A DNA stretch of 39,177 nucleotides, taken from contig JAISGK010000010.1 of assembly GCA_031263155.1 (NCBI GenBank), positions 1 through 39,177 of the forward strand, read 5' to 3'. This DNA is from Clostridiales bacterium. Its GTDB lineage: Bacteria > Bacillota > Clostridia > Lachnospirales > WQUN01. The position numbers and the translations under genes were made by a program. Shown in pieces: positions 17,604 to 24,733 of the stretch (the stretch's first letter is position 1; every line of letters starts with the position of its first letter). Below the pieces are notes generated by a model. The model saw only the letters and a program-made list of their open reading frames with translations. It had not been told where the DNA came from and searched no databases.

Positions 17604-17629
17604 AAGAGGTGCTATCAGTAGCACCTCTT
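17604..17629. terminator. Hairpin between pspC and the converging lacI gene
   Basis: A perfect 11-bp stem (17604-17614 with 17619-17629) with loop TCAG. The final codons and the stop of the leftward LacI gene lie inside the hairpin. There is no long T run on either side, so its strength as an intrinsic terminator is uncertain. Confidence 0.55.
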
Positions 17630-18643
17630 AATTTCGGTAGTTGACTGTCTCTTTACAAGCAACGGCAGCGTCGTGAAACTCTGAACGCGCATACCCGGTT
17701 TTTTAATTTTACTTACGAGAAGTTTTCCCGCCTGTACACCCATATCGTAAACGTCTATGCTGACGGTGGTAAGCGCGGGGTTCATAAATAGCGCGAACGG
17801 ATAATCGTCGAACGTCACGAGGCTTACGTCGTCGGGGACGCGGACGTTCTGCCATTGCAACGCACGCAAACATCCGTAGGCAAGATAGTTATTGGCGCAT
17901 ATTACCGCATGGGGGCGTTTGGCAAGCGCAAGAATTTCAAGCCCCGCCCGCTTGCCTTCGGCTATTGTGGATTCTCCTTTGTAAACGGCGCACAGATTGC
18001 TTTCGTTCGGCTGTGGGCGACTGCGTAATTCCGACTCAACCCCCGCAAGCCTGTCCTCCGAAATTTTATCTTCCTCAAGCCCGCCGACGAACGCGATTTC
18101 AGTATGACCGAGTTCCGCCAAATGCCGCGCAGCTATCTCTCCCGAAAGCCGGTTGTCGTTGTCTATCCAACAAACGCTGTTGGGAAAGGCGGGCTTGCCT
18201 ATGATGATATGCGGGATTTCCTCGCGCCCCAGCATTGCCGCAAGCTCCTTTGTGACGACGGACGCATGAAAAAGAATCCCGTCCGCGCTCTTTGACGCCA
18301 TAGTTTCTTTAGCGGCGTGGCAAATATTTTTGGCGTCGCAATGCTTGAGTGCCAGCGTGTAACCTTTTTCGCGCAGGGCGGATTCCGCGCCGCAGATTAT
18401 CTCGAACATATGCGGATTCTCAAACGCCGCACCCTTCGGGAGCGCGGTCAAAAACACGGCGGAACGGCTCGCCTGTCTCGCGAACGTCTGCGCCCTCGCG
18501 TTGGCTTTGTAGCCGAGTTGTTCGGCGATTTGCTTAACGCGCCGCGTCTGTTCCTCCGAAATGGTATACGAGCCGTTCAGCGCCTTTGAAACGGTTCCGA
18601 TTGAAACGCCCGCCTCCCGAGCGACGTCTTTTATCGTCGCCAT
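17615..18643 (-). CDS. LacI-family regulator of the starch/maltodextrin operon
   Basis: This 342-residue protein has a canonical LacI/CcpA-type DNA-reading head (MATIKDVAREAGVSIGTVSK) and hinge (LGYKANARAQTFAR), then a sugar-sensor domain ending FDDYPFALFMNPALTTVSID. ATG 18643 follows GGAGGAG. A longer frame to 18676 lies in the upstream gene. It is the last gene of the starch operon, 1 bp after the GH13 gene, so it is likely to control that operon. The operator-like sequence GAAAACGCTTTC at 27112 is the best target candidate, by inference. Confidence 0.9.
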   Translation of the reverse strand: MATIKDVAREAGVSIGTVSKALNGSYTISEEQTRRVKQIAEQLGYKANARAQTFARQASRSAVFLTALPKGAAFENPHMFEIICGAESALREKGYTLALKHCDAKNICHAAKETMASKSADGILFHASVVTKELAAMLGREEIPHIIIGKPAFPNSVCWIDNDNRLSGEIAARHLAELGHTEIAFVGGLEEDKISEDRLAGVESELRSRPQPNESNLCAVYKGESTIAEGKRAGLEILALAKRPHAVICANNYLAYGCLRALQWQNVRVPDDVSLVTFDDYPFALFMNPALTTVSIDVYDMGVQAGKLLVSKIKKPGMRVQSFTTLPLLVKRQSTTEIKRCY

Positions 18644-18644
18644 G

Positions 18645-20300
18645 CTACTCCTCCGTGATAATAAAGTTATCGCCACGCCATATAACGCGCCCGCTCCACT
18701 CGTTCGCGCCGATTGCGACGGTTACGCTTTCGCCATTATAGATTCGCTTGAATACGAACGCTCTCCCCTCGGCAAGCAAAGTCTTAAAACCCCCAAGCCT
18801 AAGCGCGGCGCGTTCGCGACGGAGCGCGATAGCCCGTTTATAGAAGTCGCAAAGCTCTGTATCTCCGTCCCATATCATATGGTGGCGGTACTCGTCCTCC
18901 GCTACGCCGCTGATACCCTGTTCGTCGCCATAATACACGCTCGGTACGCCGACGAAACACATCTGGAACAGCACGGCCAGCTTCAGCCGCTCCTTATCGC
19001 CGCCGCAGAGTGAGAGAAAGCGGCTCACGTCGTGGCTGTCCAATAAATTCAACTGCGCATATGTAAGGTTCTTGCGGTAGCGCATAAGCATATTCGTCAC
19101 GCGGGTATTGAAGCCCTCCGCGTCAAGGCGGCTGGTCGCGAAAAAGTCGCGGCAATGCTTGCGGAAATCGTAGTTCATGGACGAGTTGAACATCGACCCA
19201 TCTAGCCAATGCATGGCGCTCTCCCACACCTCGCCGATAATAAGCGCCTCGGGGTTGACTTCCATAGCCGCCTTACGGAACGCCCGCCAAAAGCCGTCGT
19301 CCACGTCACTTGCCACATCAAGCCGCCAGCCATCAATTTTATATTCTTTCAGCCAATGGCGGCAGACTTTGCAGAAGTAGTCCCGCACCTCGGGGTTCGC
19401 AGTGTTCAGCTTCGGCATAAGCCGCTCGTAGGCGAAGCATTCATAGCTTGGAATTTCACAATTATCGGGGCGTAACACGGGGAGTTTAAGCCTATAAAAC
19501 CAGTCCTTGTAAAGCGCGTTCTCTCCGTTGCGCACAACCCCATCAAAGGCGAAAAACCTCCAGCCGCAATGGTTGAACACTCCGTCAATGATAACACGGA
19601 TACCTGCTCCATGCAACACCTCGACCATTTCGGCAAAATCATCGTCCGTGCCGAAGCAAGGGTCAACGTGATAGTAATCAAGCGTGTCGTATTTGTGATA
19701 TTCTCCCGCCGCGAAAATCGGGTTGAGGTATACGCAGTTTATTCCAAGCTCTTTCAGATAATCGGCGTTTTCCGTCACGCCCTTAATCGTGCCGCCCAGC
19801 CTGCCCCGCGTTATCTCGCCTTTCCACTCCCGCTCCGTCGGCGTAAGGCTGATATGGCGTCGGCTCGTGGCGAAGCTGTCAGGAAAGATATTGTAAATAA
19901 TCGCGTCTTTCGCCCAATCGGGAACGGTCGCTATGTCGGCGCGGTGGAGGTAGGGCAGTTGGTAATACTCTGAGCGTTCGGGAGTAAGTTCCTTATGGAA
20001 GAAATCGGCGTAATACAGTAGGGTTCCCGCGCCATCATTCAGTTCAAAATAATAACACATACGTCGATAAAGCGTATCAAACTCCGCTTCCCAATAATCG
20101 AATAACTCGTCGCTCGCGACGACGTGCATAGTCACCTCCGTAAAAATGACGGGGTTCACGCGGCAGGCGCGGTCGCCGTAATGCAAAACGCACGATGCCA
20201 AATCGCCCTTGGCGACTCGAAGCCGAAACACGACGCGCTCTTCCGAAACGCCGTGGGCGTATTCGGACATCGGTATATGCAAAACAGACTGTAGATTCAT
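18645..20300 (-). CDS. Intracellular GH13 alpha-glycosidase (cyclomaltodextrinase/neopullulanase type)
   Basis: The protein has 551 residues. An N-terminal beta-rich domain (1-125, CBM34-like) precedes the GH13 barrel. The conserved regions are all present: GVFNHCG, GWRLDVASD with nucleophile Asp328, IGEVWE with acid/base Glu357, and LLDSHDVSRF with Asp424. This layout is that of GH13_20 enzymes, which open cyclodextrins and cleave maltodextrins and pullulan. No signal peptide is present, so it acts on imported sugar. The ATG at 20300 overlaps the stop of the MalG-like permease (ATGA), showing translational coupling. A longer frame to 20594 overlaps the permease gene and is rejected. Confidence 0.9.
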   Translation of the reverse strand: MNLQSVLHIPMSEYAHGVSEERVVFRLRVAKGDLASCVLHYGDRACRVNPVIFTEVTMHVVASDELFDYWEAEFDTLYRRMCYYFELNDGAGTLLYYADFFHKELTPERSEYYQLPYLHRADIATVPDWAKDAIIYNIFPDSFATSRRHISLTPTEREWKGEITRGRLGGTIKGVTENADYLKELGINCVYLNPIFAAGEYHKYDTLDYYHVDPCFGTDDDFAEMVEVLHGAGIRVIIDGVFNHCGWRFFAFDGVVRNGENALYKDWFYRLKLPVLRPDNCEIPSYECFAYERLMPKLNTANPEVRDYFCKVCRHWLKEYKIDGWRLDVASDVDDGFWRAFRKAAMEVNPEALIIGEVWESAMHWLDGSMFNSSMNYDFRKHCRDFFATSRLDAEGFNTRVTNMLMRYRKNLTYAQLNLLDSHDVSRFLSLCGGDKERLKLAVLFQMCFVGVPSVYYGDEQGISGVAEDEYRHHMIWDGDTELCDFYKRAIALRRERAALRLGGFKTLLAEGRAFVFKRIYNGESVTVAIGANEWSGRVIWRGDNFIITEE

Positions 20301-21136
20301 CCCTTGACACCCCCTGCGGTCAACCCCGAAGTCATATGTTTCTGCGTTAAAAAGAAAATCACCAGAACAGGCACTGAAACGATGATCGAAGCGGCGGCGA
20401 ACACCGGCCAGCTTCCGCTCATTTCTGTCGCCTGCAACGAATATAGCCCTGCCGCGAGCGTGTAGTTGGAAGAGCCTGTCATAAACGTTATCGCGTATAT
20501 ATATTCGTTCCAAACGTATATCAATACCATAACGCCCGTGACGATAACGGCAGGCTTCGCAAGAGGAAGCAGTATCTGCGCCACGGTTTGCCATGCGTTT
20601 GCGCCGTCTATGTTCGCGGCCTCCTCAATCTCGGCTGGGACGGAATCGAAATACCCTTTGAGGTTCAACGCTCCAAACACCGCCATTGTGCCGATATAAA
20701 CGACCACCAGCCCCAGCTTTGTGTTGATAAGCCCCATAGGCGATAAAAGCTTGTAAATCGCGAACATAGACAGAATCGCGGGGAACGAATACAGTAGCGT
20801 CATCGCGTTCAATATTTTTATGCGCCCCTTAAAGTGGAAACGCGACAGGCTGTAGGCGGCGGGTATCGCCGCGAAGAGCGAAATCACCACGCTTGAAACC
20901 GCCAATATCAGCGTGTTGCCAAACCACAGCAGCACGGGATGATCCATAATGACGGCGCGGTAGTTCGCCAGCGTAAATTGCTTCGGGATAAAGCTGAAAT
21001 CCGAGCCGAGTATGCTGTTAGAGGCGTTCAACGACACCGAAAAGGCGTAGAGTATCGGCACGAGAACCGCGAAGCAGATTACAATAAACAGGGCGTTGAG
21101 CAGAATAAGCCCTATGCGCTCAATCGTTTTCCACAC
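20297..21136 (-). CDS. Maltodextrin ABC permease, MalG-like
   Basis: This 279-residue membrane protein has about six hydrophobic segments and the EAA loop EAANIDGANAWQTV. The C-terminus TSGLTAGGVKG is the classic end of MalG-type permeases. The GTG start at 21136 lies within the end of the MalF-like gene (17-bp overlap), with a GGGGG site 10 nt upstream. The GH13 gene downstream overlaps by 4 bp. It partners the MalF-like protein. No ATPase gene occurs in the operon. Confidence 0.93.
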   Translation of the reverse strand: MWKTIERIGLILLNALFIVICFAVLVPILYAFSVSLNASNSILGSDFSFIPKQFTLANYRAVIMDHPVLLWFGNTLILAVSSVVISLFAAIPAAYSLSRFHFKGRIKILNAMTLLYSFPAILSMFAIYKLLSPMGLINTKLGLVVVYIGTMAVFGALNLKGYFDSVPAEIEEAANIDGANAWQTVAQILLPLAKPAVIVTGVMVLIYVWNEYIYAITFMTGSSNYTLAAGLYSLQATEMSGSWPVFAAASIIVSVPVLVIFFLTQKHMTSGLTAGGVKG

Positions 21137-22034
21137 GTCTTTTGCCCCCTTTCGCGTTATAGATAAGCGTGAACGCGATTAACAATATAAATATGCACAT
21201 TGAGATCGCGGACGAGTAGCCGTAGTTGCTCGTCACAAATGCGTTCTCATAGGCATAAGTCAGCACGGTATGTATGTTCGCGCCCGTTTTCGCCCCAACT
21301 TGCTGGGTAAGCAGATAAATCACGTCGAACTGCTTAAACGTTGTAAACAGCGTTATCACGACGGCGGGTGCGATAATCGGACGTATCGCGGGTATCGTTA
21401 GGCTTACGGAACGCCTGAACCAACCCGCGCCGTCCAATAATGCGCTCTCGTAATAGGCGCGGTCAACGCTCTGCATTGCGCCATCCATAATCATTATCAT
21501 AAACGGCAGGGCAAGCCATAGATTGACGACAAGGCAAGCGGCGAACGCCACTGCGTCATTCGCCAGCCAGCGCACGGGGTCAAGCCCAATTTTGCCGAGC
21601 CATTGGTTTAACAAACCGAACTGGGAGTTGAACATACCGTTCTTCCACAACAATATAGACACGTACCCCGGCATCGCCCACGGGAACATTAGCACGGTTT
21701 TGTAAACGCGCCGGAATCGCAGTTTCTGAATGTTCAACAGGCTTGCCATAAAGAACGCTATCACAAGCTGGAACACCATATTGACCGCCGTCCATAGCAC
21801 GGTCAGAGCCAGAGCCTGCAAAAAGCCACCGTCAAATACCGTTAGCGCTTTGGCGTAATTGTCCAAACCGATTATCTCAAAGTTAAACCAATGATACACG
21901 TTCATATTGGTCAGCGAGATATAAGCAGTATAGACAATCGGGAACACGACGATAAGCCCGATTATCACGAGCGACGGCGACAAGCACAGCCACGAGCGCA
22001 GGGTATTATGATACTTACGTTTGCCATTCTTCAT
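21120..22034 (-). CDS. Maltodextrin ABC permease, MalF-like
   Basis: This 304-residue membrane protein starts with a basic stretch (MKNGKRKYH) and has about six membrane segments and a MalF-type EAA loop (ESALLDGAGWFRRSV). It lacks the long periplasmic loop of Proteobacterial MalF, as usual in Bacillota. ATG 22034 follows GGCGGTGAGG. It lies 15 nt after the binding-protein gene and overlaps the MalG-like gene. Confidence 0.92.
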   Translation of the reverse strand: MKNGKRKYHNTLRSWLCLSPSLVIIGLIVVFPIVYTAYISLTNMNVYHWFNFEIIGLDNYAKALTVFDGGFLQALALTVLWTAVNMVFQLVIAFFMASLLNIQKLRFRRVYKTVLMFPWAMPGYVSILLWKNGMFNSQFGLLNQWLGKIGLDPVRWLANDAVAFAACLVVNLWLALPFMIMIMDGAMQSVDRAYYESALLDGAGWFRRSVSLTIPAIRPIIAPAVVITLFTTFKQFDVIYLLTQQVGAKTGANIHTVLTYAYENAFVTSNYGYSSAISMCIFILLIAFTLIYNAKGGKRRVEND

Positions 22035-22049
22035 ATCCTCACCGCCGTC

Positions 22050-23291
22050 TTATTTCATAGATTTTATCAAATCTTCGGCCTGCTTCTGCGCCTTGTCCGC
22101 CGAAGCGCGGACATCGGCTTTCCGCATGTTGATGTCCACCAGCATATTGCTGGCAACGTTCCACATCACGTCCATTTCGGGGATATTTGGCATAGGCACG
22201 GCGTTTTCCGCTACCTCGCTCATCATCATAACCATATCGTCGGTCTTAACGCTCTCCAACTCATAACACGCCGTGAACGCGGGCGCACAGCCGCTGGCAC
22301 TTGCCATAGCCGCTCCTATATCCGTATTGCACAGTTGATTCAAAACTTTCTTAATCGCGGTGTTCTTTTCGGGGTTACCCGCCGACACTTTTAAGACGTG
22401 CAGACCTTGAACGCCCGAATACGGCGCGATCGGCAGCCCCGTTTCGTTGATGACGGGCATTTTGGCCAAGCCCAAGTCGATACCTGCCTCGCGCGCGGTC
22501 GGCACGAGCCATGGGCCGCCAATAGTCGCCGCCGCCTTGCCCTCCTTGAATAGCGTGTTCACCGTCGCGTATTCGCTCTCGCCCGTCATAAGCCTCGCGA
22601 ATTTCAAGTGATATTCAAGGGCAGCGACGGTCTTGTCTCCGTTTAACTGCGGAACGCCGTCGTTTGAGATAATTTCGCCGCCGAAGCCATGAATCCACCC
22701 CGCGCTATAATAGGCGGTGCTGTGCTGTTCCACAAAGCCGTACTGTCCGCCTCCCGTCACGTCCTTCATAAACGCCAACAAGCCCTCCGTCGTCGTGGGA
22801 ACACTCGAATCGGGCATTAAGGCGCGGTTATACATAAACAGAAGCGTCTCAAAGTATATGGGCAGTTGATAAATTTCACCTTTATACATCGCCGCCTGAG
22901 TCGTCATGGGAAGAAACCCTCCGAGCGTTTCCGCGCTCACGAACTCCGTGATCGGTGTGAGTATGCCCATTTCGGCGTAAACTCCAAGTTTGTCATGCGC
23001 GAAGAAATACATATCCGGCGCGGCTTTCGGGTCGTTGCCCACCATTTTGAGCGCTTCCGTCAGCCCGTTTTTCTTTTCGAGCGTTACAATAATATCGGGC
23101 TTCAGCTTATCAAGCTCCGCTTGCAACGCCGCCACTACCGCATCCTCCTTATCGTGCCAAATCGTGAGTTTGACAGGTTCGCTTCCACCGTTGATGTTTG
23201 GCTGGCCGCCGTTCGCCGCATTTCCCGAACAGGCGGATAACGGCGTCGTTATCATCAGAGCGGCAACCACCGCCACGAATGTTCGTTTCAT
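22050..23291 (-). CDS. Maltodextrin/cyclodextrin-binding lipoprotein, MalE-like
   Basis: The protein has 413 residues with a lipoprotein signal and lipobox PLSAC (lipidated Cys21). The body is a family-1 binding protein: VKLTIWHDKEDAVVAALQ at the start, FEEGKAAA-type motif LFKEGKAAATIGGPW in the middle, and APYSGVQGLHV. These resemble MalE/CymE-type maltodextrin or cyclodextrin binders. ATG 23291 follows GGGAGG, and an earlier in-frame start at 23345 is rejected. The 5' leader contains the long inverted repeat at 23311-23489, which may affect its expression. Confidence 0.92.
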   Translation of the reverse strand: MKRTFVAVVAALMITTPLSACSGNAANGGQPNINGGSEPVKLTIWHDKEDAVVAALQAELDKLKPDIIVTLEKKNGLTEALKMVGNDPKAAPDMYFFAHDKLGVYAEMGILTPITEFVSAETLGGFLPMTTQAAMYKGEIYQLPIYFETLLFMYNRALMPDSSVPTTTEGLLAFMKDVTGGGQYGFVEQHSTAYYSAGWIHGFGGEIISNDGVPQLNGDKTVAALEYHLKFARLMTGESEYATVNTLFKEGKAAATIGGPWLVPTAREAGIDLGLAKMPVINETGLPIAPYSGVQGLHVLKVSAGNPEKNTAIKKVLNQLCNTDIGAAMASASGCAPAFTACYELESVKTDDMVMMMSEVAENAVPMPNIPEMDVMWNVASNMLVDINMRKADVRASADKAQKQAEDLIKSMK

Positions 23292-23310
23292 TGATAAACC
23301 TCCCTGTGAA

Positions 23311-23489
23311 CATAATTCCCCGGCTATACTGCTATGCTTGACCATAAGTCCTTAAAGCCTTGAAAACACCGGGTTTTAGGATAACGCTTCATAACAGTGT
23401 GTTGTGTCAGAAACGCCGAATTTCCAAGGCTTTCGTAGCTTTGCAAAAAAAATTGAGTCAAGCATAGGTTATACTGCCGGGGGATTATG
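23311..23489. repeat. 179-bp long inverted-repeat structure between two starch operon genes
   Basis: The left arm 23311-23342 and right arm 23457-23489 are inverted copies. Outer parts CATAAT-(T/C)-CCCCGGC and inner 11-bp parts CTATGCTTGAC match exactly, with a short variable piece between them. A second inverted pair, AAAGCCTTG (23354-23362) with CAAGGCTTT (23425-23433), is nested inside. As RNA the region could form a long stem ending about 20 nt before the MalE-like gene. It could equally be a small MITE-type element; no clear target duplication is seen. Confidence 0.6.
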
Positions 23490-23508
23490 CCATACACCAG
23501 TCCTTGCC

Positions 23509-24705
23509 TTACTTCTTCTTTGACTTCCTCACAACAACCACCGCAACCGCCGCGCCTACAACCGCCGCCGCGATACCGACGATAACCCAAACCACAGAAC
23601 TGACGCCGCTCACCGTAGTATCAACCGTGGGCGAGGGCGCGTCAGCCATGGGTTCTTCCTGCTTGGGCGTTTCCGTAGAAACGGGCACGGAGGCAACCGC
23701 CGATGCGTCTATCTCTTTGTAATCGACGACGTAATTCTCCGCGTCGGTTACGACAATCCACAAATCCTTGCCTACTTCAAGCCCTTTGCTGTCGACCGTC
23801 TGTACCGCGCCGTCGTTGGCGTTTACGATAATGGAGTTAATCCAACCCGGAGCTTGCAACGTATACCAATCGCCGTCTTTAACGAACGGCTCACCCGGCC
23901 ACGCTGCAAACGCGTTCGTGCCGTCGGGGTCAAGCCACGCCCATAGGCACGGGTCAGCCCAGTCGTTGGGAACTTTGGCACGTACTGTAATGCCTGCAAC
24001 GTTTAAATCTGGGTTCGAGTACGACACCTCGGCGGTTAAATCGTCGTTTACAACCACCCAAACCTCTTTCGGCTCAATCGTCAAATCGGCGGTCTGAATA
24101 CTCTCCGCGCCGCCATTGACGATAATCGAGTTAATCCACGCGGGGGCCTTCGCCGTAAACCAACCGCCGTCGGTCGCTTTCATAGCTTCGCCCGGCCACG
24201 CGTCAAACGCGTTCATACCGTCGGGGGCGAGCCGCGCCCACAGATTCACCTTTTCCCACGCTTGCGGAACGCGGGCGTGAATAGCGATTTTCTCTACATA
24301 CGCTGGCGCGTCTCCCATCGTCTGCTTATCGGCAGTGATCTCCACTTCTTCGGGAGATTTAACCGTTATCCAAAAATCCCCACCGGGCGATTTAATCTCG
24401 CCGCTCGTCTGCACCTCGCCGTCGTTGGCGTTTACGATGATGTTGCTCGCCCAAACGGGTAAGTAAATGTAATACCAGCCTACGTTTGCGGGGTCTTTCT
24501 CCAACTCTCCGCCCGGCCACGCATCAAACGCGCCTTTGCCGGCGTCATCCCACGCCCATACGCATGGGGTCTCCCAATCGGCGGGTACGCTTACATAAGC
24601 GACGGCCAACTCATCTTCCGGCGCGGCAAACACGACAGCAGCGGGAGCTGATACCGCCGCCAGAGTCAACAGCGCGATCAGAGCGCCAAAACTTTTTTTG
24701 AGCAT
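23509..24705 (-). CDS. Membrane-anchored surface protein with three starch-binding (CBM26-like) repeats
   Basis: The protein has 398 residues: a Sec signal peptide (about 1-28, AxA-type end VVFAAPE), three repeats of about 90 residues (35-125, 138-228, 237-328), a Pro/Thr/Ser-rich linker (340-368) and a C-terminal membrane helix (371-392) with tail RKSKKK. Each repeat holds W-x2-P/V-x-(V/L)WAW/R, then (D/A)AWPG, a WY or WF pair and IIVN-x(2-4)-G/E-x-(V/I)QT. This is the aromatic pattern of CBM26-type starch-binding modules. No enzyme domain is present. It probably holds starch or its breakdown products at the cell surface for the amylase and importer. GGGGGAG precedes ATG 24705. It sits between the amylase and binding-protein genes. 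Confidence 0.8.
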   Translation of the reverse strand: MLKKSFGALIALLTLAAVSAPAAVVFAAPEDELAVAYVSVPADWETPCVWAWDDAGKGAFDAWPGGELEKDPANVGWYYIYLPVWASNIIVNANDGEVQTSGEIKSPGGDFWITVKSPEEVEITADKQTMGDAPAYVEKIAIHARVPQAWEKVNLWARLAPDGMNAFDAWPGEAMKATDGGWFTAKAPAWINSIIVNGGAESIQTADLTIEPKEVWVVVNDDLTAEVSYSNPDLNVAGITVRAKVPNDWADPCLWAWLDPDGTNAFAAWPGEPFVKDGDWYTLQAPGWINSIIVNANDGAVQTVDSKGLEVGKDLWIVVTDAENYVVDYKEIDASAVASVPVSTETPKQEEPMADAPSPTVDTTVSGVSSVVWVIVGIAAAVVGAAVAVVVVRKSKKK

Positions 24706-24733
24706 TTCTTTCTCCCCCTAGGCTTTGTTTGCG

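Noticed and set aside
18643-20594. A longer start for the intracellular GH13 enzyme, adding 98 residues
   Set aside because: The extension overlaps the MalG-like gene and is Arg/Cys-rich out-of-frame sequence; the ATGA overlap start at 20300 fits the family N-terminus.
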